A stretch of 15,189 bases of DNA from Candidatus Sphingobacterium stercoripullorum (GCA_019114715.1 DXEZ01000108.1:1-15189); one strand, 5' to 3'. Shown: positions 6,745 through 13,783, numbered from the stretch's first letter. The notes: generated by a model not told the origin, from the letters alone. Translations and numbers: made by a program.

Positions 6745-9195
6745 GTGAGGATATTAGTAATACTTATAGCTTTTTTATTTTCATTCCTTGAACTAAGTGC
6801 ACAGCAAGAGAAAAGACTTAATTTGATCTCATCTAGCGGTGCGAGGCTTTCAAAGGAAGGATCTGCTATGTTTTATAGACCCGTTTATGAACATAATCAA
6901 AGCACCCTGTCTGCTGATAGCGGCTATATCCATGAAGACGAACTAAAAAAACAGTTTTTTGAAGCTTTTGGAAACGTTGTCATCACCCAACCTTCAGGAA
7001 CGGTGATCTACTCCGACAAACTTCATTACGACGCTACCACACAACTGGCTACCCTTACAGGAAACGTCCGCATGGTAGATGATCAAGCCGTCTTAACCAC
7101 AAACTACCTCACTTATAACTTAAAGACTAAATACGGCACCTACTCCACTGGAGGAAGGATAGTCAACCAAGGAGATACAATAACATCCAAGAACGCCTAC
7201 TATTTTGAAAATACTAAAGACGCCTATTTTCGAAAAGATGTAGTAGTTCGGACGGTCGATGTGAAAATCTATACCGACTCCATGAGATATAACTCTATTG
7301 AGAGGATAACTTATTTTTATGGCCCAACCAATATAAAAGGTAACGAAGGTGAGAACCTCTATACCGAAAGAGGTAACTACAGTACCGAAAACGGAATTGC
7401 AAAATTCTCTTTAAACAACCTGTATACGGAAGGCTCTAGGTTCTTAAAGAGTGATAGCCTATACTTCGAAAGGCAAGAAGGGATTGGCAAGGCCTATAAC
7501 AACGTTGTTTTTGTAGACACTCTAGATAAATTCTATGCCTATGGTGGCTATGGAGAGTATAACGAAAAGGACGAGTCCATCACCATGACAGATAAGCCCT
7601 TGATAATTTCAGTAGTAAAAGAGGAAAAAGACAGCCTACAAAGTGACAGTATCGCTGCGCCATTATCCGTAGAGACAGATAGCCTAGCACTTAATGGAGA
7701 TTCCCTGGTAGTCCAAAGAGACACTCTAGCAGCTAATCGCACAGCATTACAAGACAGTTCCCTACAATATCGAGATTCCACTGGTGTTCGCCCCAACTCT
7801 GTAGACTCTATATACATGACGGCCGACACCTTATATTCTAAGATGATTCCGCGCTCGGAATACTTCCCCTTGAATCTCAATTTAAGTAGAGATGGAGGAC
7901 AACTATTGGATGAGGAGGAGGACGATTACAGCTCCTTTGACATCACACCACCCGATGAGAGCGGTGAAACCTTTCAGGATTCTACAGCAGCACAAGTTCA
8001 GCCAGATAGCCTCGCCAGGCCAGACAGCACTCAGGCCGCCGGTAGCTTACTGAAAGACTCTACAGCGAACCTGAAAGCTGTAGATTCCGTAGCCATTAAT
8101 CTTCTGGATAAAACGTCACCTATACAAATCCCTATTGATACAGCGAAGGGTTTTGAAAAAAGAATTGAAAGAGATCTGGCCGCAGACAGTGTATTAAGAC
8201 AAGGAGCCATCATACCACAAGGACACGAAAGCGACAGCCTCTTCCTAGATGCTTTAACGCAAGCACAGCGTAGCGATACGGTAAAGGAGCAGTCTCAGCC
8301 AACAGACACCGTAAAAACCAGAATCATAAAAGCCTATTACAACGTCAGGATGTATAAGTCCAACTTGCAGGCTGTAGCCGACTCCATGTATTATGGAGAG
8401 CAGGATTCTATGTTTAGGTTTATGGGCTCCCCCATGATATGGTCGGACGGCTCTCAGATTTCTGCAGATACCATATACATGCAAATTAAAAACCAACAAA
8501 TGGACAATGCATTACTCACTAGCAATGCATTCATGGTCAATGCGGTACTGGACTCCGTGAAATACAATCAGCTAAAAGGTCGTAAGATAACTGCGTTCTT
8601 CAATAACAACCAAATGGAATACTTATATGTAGATGGCAATGCGGAGAACTTGATATTCTCAAGCGACGATAAAAAACGTATTATCACCGAGATGTTCCAC
8701 GATAGAAGCAGTAGAATCAAAATAAAAATGGAAAATCAAGAGATCATCGACTACGTATCCATCCAAAAAGTAGATCAAAAGGTATATCCATTTAGTCAGG
8801 TCAATCAAGATAATGAAATACTTCCCGGTTTTATATGGAGACCTCAAGACAGGCCCACATCAAAAGAAGATCTATTAAATAGGAAAAGACAGAAGGAGTC
8901 TAGCGCAGATACGCCACCAGAAACCCCAGCTAACCAGGGACTGCCTGATGAGGGCACACCAGATGAGGAACTTCAAAAAGCGGGCGAACAACCTGAAGGT
9001 CTACTTGAAGAAGCCGAAGAAAGTGCAACTCAACGCATTGAGCGCCAAGAGGAAGAAATTACCGAAGAAGCCGAGGAATCTCAGCAAAAAAAGGTTAACA
9101 AAGAAGAGACCGAAGAGGCTAGCGAGGAAGAAACCAAGGAGTCTGAGGAAAGCCAGTCAACGAATTCTGAAAACAATCCTCAGAAGGACTTTTAG
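6745..9195 (+). CDS. OstA-like periplasmic protein (LPS transport family), long form
   Basis: 816 aa from a GTG. An in-frame TAA at 6715 rules out a longer conventional start, and the GTG opens directly into a signal peptide (residues 1-19, MRILVILIAFLFSFLELSA, cut before QQ). Residues about 45-290 are repetitive beta strands of the OstA/LptA type, e.g. FEAFGNVVITQPSGTVIYSD and DATTQLATLTGNVRMVDDQA. Residues about 293-520 are an Asp/Ser/Thr-rich, low-complexity stretch full of DSL, DTL and DST units. A second OstA-like segment follows at about 526-700 (YYNVRMYKSNLQAVADSMYY, DGSQISADTIYMQIKN). The last 100 residues are a Glu-rich, probably disordered tail. Family members bind or bridge LPS between inner and outer membrane. 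The insert and tail make this protein longer than I expect for the family. Transport role is inferred; domain recognition is good. Confidence 0.82.
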   Translation: MRILVILIAFLFSFLELSAQQEKRLNLISSSGARLSKEGSAMFYRPVYEHNQSTLSADSGYIHEDELKKQFFEAFGNVVITQPSGTVIYSDKLHYDATTQLATLTGNVRMVDDQAVLTTNYLTYNLKTKYGTYSTGGRIVNQGDTITSKNAYYFENTKDAYFRKDVVVRTVDVKIYTDSMRYNSIERITYFYGPTNIKGNEGENLYTERGNYSTENGIAKFSLNNLYTEGSRFLKSDSLYFERQEGIGKAYNNVVFVDTLDKFYAYGGYGEYNEKDESITMTDKPLIISVVKEEKDSLQSDSIAAPLSVETDSLALNGDSLVVQRDTLAANRTALQDSSLQYRDSTGVRPNSVDSIYMTADTLYSKMIPRSEYFPLNLNLSRDGGQLLDEEEDDYSSFDITPPDESGETFQDSTAAQVQPDSLARPDSTQAAGSLLKDSTANLKAVDSVAINLLDKTSPIQIPIDTAKGFEKRIERDLAADSVLRQGAIIPQGHESDSLFLDALTQAQRSDTVKEQSQPTDTVKTRIIKAYYNVRMYKSNLQAVADSMYYGEQDSMFRFMGSPMIWSDGSQISADTIYMQIKNQQMDNALLTSNAFMVNAVLDSVKYNQLKGRKITAFFNNNQMEYLYVDGNAENLIFSSDDKKRIITEMFHDRSSRIKIKMENQEIIDYVSIQKVDQKVYPFSQVNQDNEILPGFIWRPQDRPTSKEDLLNRKRQKESSADTPPETPANQGLPDEGTPDEELQKAGEQPEGLLEEAEESATQRIERQEEEITEEAEESQQKKVNKEETEEASEEETKESEESQSTNSENNPQKDF

Positions 9196-9446
9196 TCATT
9201 ATTTTCCTTTTCATATTCCAAGATCTTACGCCCTAACAGATTCACCTCTTCATCGATACCGAATAAAGGCATGCTGGTTTCCATATCAAGCTTGATCCAA
9301 TCCGATTCTGAATCTTTTACAATGTGTAAATATTCTTCACCATTCTTAAAAATGGTGTAACTAGCGTCTTCTTCTGGGAAAACGGAATAGACTGTTCCGT
9401 ACACCTCGATATCAAACGGGTCCTTTTGATTCTCATTTATAATCAT
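9192..9446 (-). CDS. Small acidic protein of unknown function
   Basis: 84 aa, no family recognised. It is acidic and hydrophilic, with alternating strand-like segments (DIEVYGTVYSVFP, ASYTIFKNGEEYLHIVKD, SDWIKLDM) and a C-terminal helix (EEVNLLGRKILEYEKEN), so probably a small alpha/beta cytoplasmic protein. No signal peptide or membrane segment. Its stop overlaps the stop of the OstA-like gene tail to tail (9192-9195). It is supported as a real gene by a complete, well-spaced promoter 4 nt upstream of its ATG and by protein-like composition. Confidence 0.7.
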   Translation of the reverse strand: MIINENQKDPFDIEVYGTVYSVFPEEDASYTIFKNGEEYLHIVKDSESDWIKLDMETSMPLFGIDEEVNLLGRKILEYEKENND

Positions 9447-9450
9447 AAAT

Positions 9451-9479
9451 CAAACATATTAATTAAAATTCATTCGCAA
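9451..9479 (-). promoter_or_regulatory. Promoter of the 84-aa gene (TTG-N18-TATGTTTG), 4 nt from the ATG
   Basis: Minus-strand TTG (9479-9477) and TATGTTTG (9458-9451) are 18 bp apart. ATTT and then ATG follow, putting the start point at about 9447, one base before the start codon. Confidence 0.65.
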
Positions 9480-9576
9480 AAACTTTTCACCCAAAGCGTC
9501 TTTCATTTTTTTCTTCAGCTAACTCACTGAATCTCAAAAGCAATATTCCTAGCATAGTATTTCATCGCTATAAGAC

Positions 9577-9607
9577 TTGGAAGTAACCTTTTAATTTCCT
9601 ACCTTTG
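9577..9607 (+). promoter_or_regulatory. SRP RNA promoter (TTG-N20-TACCTTTG)
   Basis: TTG at 9577-9579 and TACCTTTG at 9600-9607. The first base of the RNA terminal stem (9611) lies 4 nt beyond the final G, which fixes the spacing rule used elsewhere in this annotation. Confidence 0.75.
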
Positions 9608-9610
9608 CCG

Positions 9611-9707
9611 TGGGTAAGTCTTTTACGACCAGCTCCTGATGAATCCCCCAGGTTGGGAACAAAGCAAGGGTAATTGGTTGAGCGGTGCGATAAAAGTAGC
9701 TTACCCA
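9611..9707 (+). ncRNA. ffs: Signal recognition particle RNA, small bacterial type (4.5S)
   Basis: The RNA of the signal recognition particle; with Ffh and FtsY it targets nascent membrane proteins. The ends pair perfectly: TGGGTAAG (9611-9618) with CTTACCCA (9700-9707). The domain IV apex is intact: CCC (9646-9648) pairs with GGG (9668-9670), the conserved internal loop is CAGG (9649-9652) opposite AGCA (9663-9666), and UUG/CAA closes a GGAA tetraloop at 9656-9659. The length of about 97 nt matches the Alu-less bacterial form. A T-run (9708-9713) follows the closing stem as a plausible 3' end. The gene has its own strong promoter. Confidence 0.93.
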
Positions 9708-9713
9708 TTTTTT

Positions 9714-10123
9714 ATGCCTAATTTTTTAACAACACACATTTTTTTTAGATAGCTGGCTAAGGCAGGTAAGCAGAAAGCTTTAATCCACCGGAAAAACACG
9801 GACGTCTCACCCCTAAAGCTAAGGCAATAATTCATACACCCAACAAAATGTGTAATTATTTTTCTTTAAGTAAATTGCTCTTTCACTCAAGAAACTGTAT
9901 ATTACACTCTAAGTAAACAGGTTGTAAAAACAAATCTATCACGGACTTAACGGCACACAATATAAAAAACAGTGTAATGCGTGTAAACCGCACATTCAGT
10001 TAAAAATTAATGCTAAATTAGCCGGTGATAAAGTATAAAACACACAAGTAAACAGAGAATAGTTACAATCCGTAAGGTGCATATTAGATATTTTTCGTTT
10101 ATTTGTGGTCGAATTTTGAGACT
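9714..10123. other. Gene-free region between ffs and accD with short repeats
   Basis: No protein-like reading frame or recognised RNA. It holds short repeats. GCTAAGGCA occurs at 9756-9764 and 9818-9826. AAGTAAACAG occurs at 9911-9920 and 10046-10055. ATTACAC (9901-9907) can pair either with GTGTAAT at 9850-9856 or, as ATTACACT, with AGTGTAAT at 9971-9978. A well-formed minus-strand promoter lies at 9931-9960. Near its right end are two near-matches to the -7 element (TATTTTTC 10089-10096; TTTATTTG 10098-10105), either of which could serve accD. Confidence 0.5.
9931..9960 (-). promoter_or_regulatory. Orphan leftward promoter (TTG-N19-TAGATTTG)
   Basis: On the minus strand, TTG (9960-9958) and an exact -7 element TAGATTTG (9938-9931) are separated by the preferred 19 bp. 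A transcript would start about 9927 and run left. Its first 80-odd nt can fold as a rod: CAAC/GUUG, GUGUAAU/AUUACAC and UUUCUU/AAGAAA (9924-9841). No reading frame lies in front of it, so it may drive a small RNA or be fortuitous. Confidence 0.4.
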
Positions 10124-10966
10124 ATGAGTTGGTTTAAAAGAAATAAAGCTGGTATTAAAACTGCCACCGAACACAAAAAAGAGGCTCCTGATGGTATGTG
10201 GAATAAATGCCCCTCATGCAAAAAGCCCCTTTTAAATATTGAACAGATCGAAAACAATTACGTATGTCAATACTGTGATTACCACATAAGAATTGGTTCA
10301 GCACAGTATTTCTCCATACTATTTGACGATAACGAATTCACGGAGCTTTTCCCTAACTTAGTATCTGGAGACCCTTTAAACTTTGTGGATAGCAAACCAT
10401 ATCCAGAGAGGCTGGCTCAAAGCCAAGCAAAAACTGGGTTAAAAGATGCCATTAGATGCGGCGTTGGTAAAGTGAATGGCCATGAAATTGTAATTGCTTG
10501 TATGGACTTCAACTTCATCGGTGGATCCATGGGTTCCGTAGTTGGAGAGAAGATAGCTAGATCCATAGATTACAGCTTGGAGCATAAGATTCCATTTATG
10601 ATCATATCTAAGTCTGGTGGAGCTAGGATGATGGAAGCCGCATTCTCTTTAATGCAAATGGCGAAAACATCGGCTAAATTGGCTTTACTCAATGAGGCAA
10701 AAATACCTTATATCTGTCTACTAACAGACCCTACTACTGGTGGCGTTACAGCTTCCTTCGCCATGCTTGGCGATATCAACATCGCAGAACCAGGAGCGCT
10801 GATAGGTTTCGCAGGTCCAAGAGTAATCAAAGAAACTATTAAAAAGGATCTACCTAAAGGTTTCCAAACTTCCGAGTTCTTATTGGAGCATGGATTTCTA
10901 GACTTTATCGTAGATAGAAGAAACTTAAAAGAAAAGCTCAGCTCCTTTTTAGGGATGGTCAAATAA
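10124..10966 (+). CDS. accD: Acetyl-CoA carboxylase carboxyltransferase subunit beta
   Basis: 280 aa. With AccA it transfers the carboxyl group from carboxybiotin to acetyl-CoA, giving malonyl-CoA, the first committed step of fatty-acid synthesis. The N-terminal zinc ribbon has its four cysteines at residues 29, 32, 48 and 51 (CPSC...CQYC). The crotonase-fold carboxyltransferase core includes GGSMGSVVGEKI, SKSGGARMMEAAFSLMQM and DPTTGGVTASFAMLGD, the last being the conserved acyl-CoA-binding and active-site region. I chose the ATG at 10124 (MSWFKRNK, the usual AccD start) over an in-frame TTG at 10103. It stands alone and ends 25 bp before the stop of the convergent anti-sigma gene. Confidence 0.96.
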   Translation: MSWFKRNKAGIKTATEHKKEAPDGMWNKCPSCKKPLLNIEQIENNYVCQYCDYHIRIGSAQYFSILFDDNEFTELFPNLVSGDPLNFVDSKPYPERLAQSQAKTGLKDAIRCGVGKVNGHEIVIACMDFNFIGGSMGSVVGEKIARSIDYSLEHKIPFMIISKSGGARMMEAAFSLMQMAKTSAKLALLNEAKIPYICLLTDPTTGGVTASFAMLGDINIAEPGALIGFAGPRVIKETIKKDLPKGFQTSEFLLEHGFLDFIVDRRNLKEKLSSFLGMVK

Positions 10967-10991
10967 CTGCCCCAAAAAGTAGCATAAAGAG

Positions 10992-11639
10992 TTAATCGTA
11001 AATAATCACACGAAATTGGCCTTCGGTACCTTTCCACCGAGGGCCATTTTGCAATATACTGGTAATAGACTGCTTGATTTCTTGCGAAACCGCCGGCCTA
11101 AACTCCAACTGGCTGGGCTCGCCACTCTCCTGAATCTGAAAGATAATAACAGTAGGCTCTTGCAAATCAAGCGCACCAATACGCTGGGATAAGTACTGGC
11201 TAAAATGCTCCCACCCCTCAACTGGGAACCCATCAGAGTATCTTTCGGAGAACATAGGATCCACTTCCACACCTTTTCCCACCAGCCCTAAATTGACTTC
11301 AGTAATATGCTCTTGCTTGTTATGGTTAATAGTCCTCATTAAAATAAAAACACAAGCCACAACAAATAAAACAGCGGCACTACTTGCAATGGCGAGTCTT
11401 TGCCAGGCAAAAAACTGCCTGTGCTTTCTATCTTTTGCATGAGCCACCCTATCTTGCAAGCGCTTTTGCAGCAAACTGAGCGCCTGCATATCGACATTTT
11501 CCTTCAGAGCATAACCCTCTAAAGCTTCCTGCAGTAAAGGGTCATCAAGAGCTTCTCTCTCCAAAGCATGCATCTCCTCTTTACTCATTAGCCCATGTAG
11601 GTAATTGTATATTCTGGATAATTGATAATTATTTTCCAT
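10992..11639 (-). CDS. Anti-sigma factor-like membrane protein with a TonB-C-like C-terminal domain
   Basis: 215 aa, overlapping the upstream sigma factor gene by 11 bp, so almost certainly its regulator. The N-terminal cytoplasmic part carries YLHGLMSKEEMHALEREALDD (14-33) and LQEALEGY, a pattern I associate with Bacteroidota anti-sigma N-termini. No zinc-binding Cys/His cluster is visible. One transmembrane helix lies at about 82-102 (LAIASSAAVLFVVACVFILM). The periplasmic C-terminus (about 139-215) reads EGWEHFSQYLSQRI, VIIFQIQESGEPSQLEF, then SILQNGPRWKG and a final strand VIIYD. This fits the strand-helix-W order of TonB C-terminal domains. It probably holds the sigma factor at the membrane and responds to a periplasmic partner. 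The TonB-C resemblance is by eye. Confidence 0.72.
   Translation of the reverse strand: MENNYQLSRIYNYLHGLMSKEEMHALEREALDDPLLQEALEGYALKENVDMQALSLLQKRLQDRVAHAKDRKHRQFFAWQRLAIASSAAVLFVVACVFILMRTINHNKQEHITEVNLGLVGKGVEVDPMFSERYSDGFPVEGWEHFSQYLSQRIGALDLQEPTVIIFQIQESGEPSQLEFRPAVSQEIKQSITSILQNGPRWKGTEGQFRVIIYD
11017..11050 (+). terminator. accD terminator inside the 3' end of the convergent anti-sigma gene
   Basis: Bases 11017-11027 pair with 11036-11046 (11 pairs, one G-U) around an 8-nt loop, followed by TTTT at 11047-11050 on the plus strand. It lies 50 nt after the accD stop and within coding sequence for the last residues of the anti-sigma protein. Confidence 0.6.
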
Positions 11640-12177
11640 AACTCTTCCTTTCCATACAAATCTTCAAATTACGGCGTCCATTCTGTATCAAACTTTTAAC
11701 CTTTTTATTGTCCACCCCCATTTCAGCTGCAATATCATCGTAACACATTTTTTGATTGTAAAAATAATCGACCGCAGCTTTCTGCCCCTCCTTCAAACTA
11801 TTAAGACACTCTTGTAGAGCAAGCAGCTTTTCTTGATTATCCTCGTCTAGATCTCCTTGTATTTGATACACCTCAATCTCCGATTGGTAGGTATCTATAT
11901 CTACTCGAACACGCCCCTTTTCCTTCCTTAGCTGCATCAAACAATAATTTCGTGCCACCGAATAAAGCCAAGAGCGGAAATTTTCAACGCTGTGCCTTCG
12001 AAGTTTCACAATGAGCTCCTCGAAAATATTCATCACCGCATCTTGACTCCGCTGATCGTCCTGAAAGTACTTATAGCACAAACCATACACTAAAGACATA
12101 TAGGGTGCATAAATATCACCTAAAAGCTTCATGTCTCCCGTACGCTTGTATTGCGCTAATAAGTCTGCTTCCTCCAT
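11629..12177 (-). CDS. ECF-family RNA polymerase sigma factor
   Basis: 182 aa, the size of an extracytoplasmic-function sigma factor. Region 2 spans about residues 18-88 (LGDIYAPYMSLVYGLCYKYF, then SQDAVMNIFEELIVKL and FRSWLYSVARNYCLMQLRK, the -10 recognition helix). A variable linker covers about 89-118. Region 4 spans about 119-172, with a helix-turn-helix CYDDIAAEMGVDNKKVKSLI. Regions 1 and 3 are absent, as expected. The next gene, overlapping by 11 bp, is a membrane anti-sigma, the usual partner. No SusC/SusD pair lies next to it, so targets cannot be read from context. The upstream gap to dgt contains only a degenerate -7 (TTAGTTTG, 12238-12231) and a GGTATA/TATACC dyad at 12190-12212. 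Confidence 0.9.
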   Translation of the reverse strand: MEEADLLAQYKRTGDMKLLGDIYAPYMSLVYGLCYKYFQDDQRSQDAVMNIFEELIVKLRRHSVENFRSWLYSVARNYCLMQLRKEKGRVRVDIDTYQSEIEVYQIQGDLDEDNQEKLLALQECLNSLKEGQKAAVDYFYNQKMCYDDIAAEMGVDNKKVKSLIQNGRRNLKICMERKSYGK

Positions 12178-12324
12178 GTTAAATCATCAGGTATAATTTT
12201 ACTCAATATACCACAACTAATAGATGGATGCAAACTAAGGGTAAATTCCATAAAACTATTCCTACTACAAGCCAGAAATTAAAGACTTTACATTAATTTG
12301 TGATTTTCTGACTGTGTTTTCTTG

Positions 12325-12332
12325 TATATTTG
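12325..12332 (+). promoter_or_regulatory. dgt -7 element (TATATTTG)
   Basis: Exact TAnnTTTG, 22 nt before the ATG at 12355; the predicted leader is about 19 nt. The nearest TTG (12298-12300) is 24 bp upstream, longer than ideal. Confidence 0.5.
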
Positions 12333-12354
12333 CTGATTATCAAAGTTGATAGCA

Positions 12355-13701
12355 ATGAACTGGAAGCAATTACTCTCGTCTAGAAGGTGGGGTACGGAGG
12401 AAAGACCGATTCAAGATGTTCTTCAAGCGAGATCAGAATTTCAAAGAGATTATGACCGTTTAATCTTTTCTTCCCCTTTTCGGCGATTACAAAACAAGAC
12501 GCAAGTTTTCCCACTCCCAGGAGTGGTCTTTGTCCACAATCGATTAACACATAGCCTGGAGGTTGCCTCTGTGGGTAGGTCGCTAGGGCTATTGTTTTAC
12601 AGTCACCTGAAGAAAGACAACCCTGAGATCGATAAGGAAACGCCTTTTTTACAGGAGGTAGGCAACATCGTTTCTGCAGCATGCTTATCGCACGACTTAG
12701 GGAATCCAGCATTCGGGCATTCAGGCGAGGCAGCCATCTCGTCCTACTTTACAGATGGCAAAGGTAGAGAATACAAAGATATGGTCACCAAGGAGGAATG
12801 GGAAGACCTCACGCATTTTGAGGGTAACGCCAATGCACTGCGCATCCTAACGCACGCCTTTAACGGCAAAGACCCCAAAGGATTCTCCCTAACATACACC
12901 ACCCTAGCCTCTATAGTTAAGTATCCCTGCGCTGCAATAGACGGCCATGTGAAAGGTATCCACCATAGGAAAAAATACGGATTCTTTGAATCTGAAAGAG
13001 AAACCTTTGAAGAGGTAGCTGCACATCTGGGGCTAAAGAGAGACCCCAACCAACCTGCAGCGTTTGTGAGACACCCACTGGTATACCTGGTGGAGGCAGC
13101 AGACGACATCTGCTATAACATCATCGACCTTGAAGATGCACACCACTTAAAAATACTCAGCTATGAAAAAGTAAAAGAGCTGCTGTTACCTTTGTGTGGT
13201 GATGAGAACCTCGAGAGCCGATTAGAAGGATTAAAAGACACAGGTAGTCGCCTAGCACTATTACGCTCTAAAGCGATCAACACCTTGACCCAGGGCTGCG
13301 CCAAAGTGTTCTTCCAGGAACAAGAAAAATTCCTCGCAGGGACATTCGACAAACCCTTAATGGATGCGCTAGATACCGACATTGTCCAAGCTCTTCAAAA
13401 GATCAATACAGTGTCCGTAAAAAAAATATACAATGCACCCGCTGTCGTGCAGATAGAAATAGCAGGGTTTAAAGTCATGAATGCTCTACTAGAAGAGCTC
13501 ATCCCAGCTTATTTAAAAAAGAACCGTTCGTTATTTGACCAGAAAGTAGCCGCTCTTATTCCAGAGCAGTTTGCTACAAATAGTGAAAATCCTTACGACA
13601 GAGTGCGCGCAGTTTTAGACTTTGTCTCAGGCATGACCGATATCTACGCAGTGGATTTATACCGAAAAATGAAAGGTATCTCTATTGCATCTTTAGATTG
13701 A
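12355..13701 (+). CDS. dgt: Deoxyguanosinetriphosphate triphosphohydrolase (dGTPase)
   Basis: 448 aa HD-domain phosphohydrolase that splits dGTP into deoxyguanosine and triphosphate, adjusting the dNTP pool. Metal-binding residues of the HD domain are visible: H66 in NRLTHSLEVASVGRSLG, H113-D114 in SHDLGNPAFGHSGE, and the later acidic site EAADD (247-251). DYDRLIFSSPFRRLQNKTQV near the N-terminus is characteristic of Dgt. I chose the ATG at 12355 (MNWKQLL, the usual Bacteroidota start) over an in-frame TTG at 12346. It is divergent from the sigma factor gene, with 177 bp between, and convergent with glyA, sharing a terminator. Nothing unusual in length or motifs. Confidence 0.94.
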   Translation: MNWKQLLSSRRWGTEERPIQDVLQARSEFQRDYDRLIFSSPFRRLQNKTQVFPLPGVVFVHNRLTHSLEVASVGRSLGLLFYSHLKKDNPEIDKETPFLQEVGNIVSAACLSHDLGNPAFGHSGEAAISSYFTDGKGREYKDMVTKEEWEDLTHFEGNANALRILTHAFNGKDPKGFSLTYTTLASIVKYPCAAIDGHVKGIHHRKKYGFFESERETFEEVAAHLGLKRDPNQPAAFVRHPLVYLVEAADDICYNIIDLEDAHHLKILSYEKVKELLLPLCGDENLESRLEGLKDTGSRLALLRSKAINTLTQGCAKVFFQEQEKFLAGTFDKPLMDALDTDIVQALQKINTVSVKKIYNAPAVVQIEIAGFKVMNALLEELIPAYLKKNRSLFDQKVAALIPEQFATNSENPYDRVRAVLDFVSGMTDIYAVDLYRKMKGISIASLD

Positions 13702-13728
13702 ATCCTCTAAAAACACAAATAAAACAGC

Positions 13729-13769
13729 ACAGCCCACCTATTTGTAGAATAAGTGGGCTGTACAGTTTT
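13729..13769. terminator. Bidirectional terminator between dgt and glyA
   Basis: ACAGCCCAC (13729-13737) pairs with GTGGGCTGT (13753-13761). After a C-A mismatch the stem continues with TATT (13739-13742) against AATA (13748-13751). Plus-strand TTTT follows at 13766-13769, and a T-rich tract follows on the minus strand (13728 down to 13711). Confidence 0.75.
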
Positions 13770-13783
13770 AAAGGCAGGTAATA

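Noticed and set aside
7548..8499. Several 60-110 aa minus-strand reading frames inside the OstA-like gene
   Set aside because: They come from the Asp/Ser-rich codons read in antisense; no independent start signals.
8948..9295. 115-aa Lys/Arg-rich plus-strand reading frame over the end of the OstA-like gene
   Set aside because: It is the out-of-frame reading of the GAA/GAG-rich tail, which necessarily gives Lys/Arg. No promoter or start context, and it runs through the 84-aa gene.
9714..9840. tRNA or tmRNA in the gap after ffs
   Set aside because: No cloverleaf, T-loop GTTCRA motif or CCA-adjacent acceptor stem could be drawn.
10103..10123. TTG at 10103 as the accD start
   Set aside because: The ATG at 10124 gives the standard AccD beginning MSWFKR; the extra residues match nothing expected.
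10708..11037. 109-aa minus-strand reading frame across the accD end
   Set aside because: Shadow of accD and of the anti-sigma gene; it begins within accD antisense and has no protein-like pattern.
12190..12212. GGTATA-N11-TATACC dyad upstream of the sigma gene as an autoregulatory site
   Set aside because: Only 6-bp arms of AT-rich sequence; too likely by chance to claim as an operator.
12380..13382. Three minus-strand reading frames of 73-121 aa inside dgt
   Set aside because: They are antisense to a clearly conserved gene, have Ser/Leu-rich shadow composition, and lack promoters or family resemblance.
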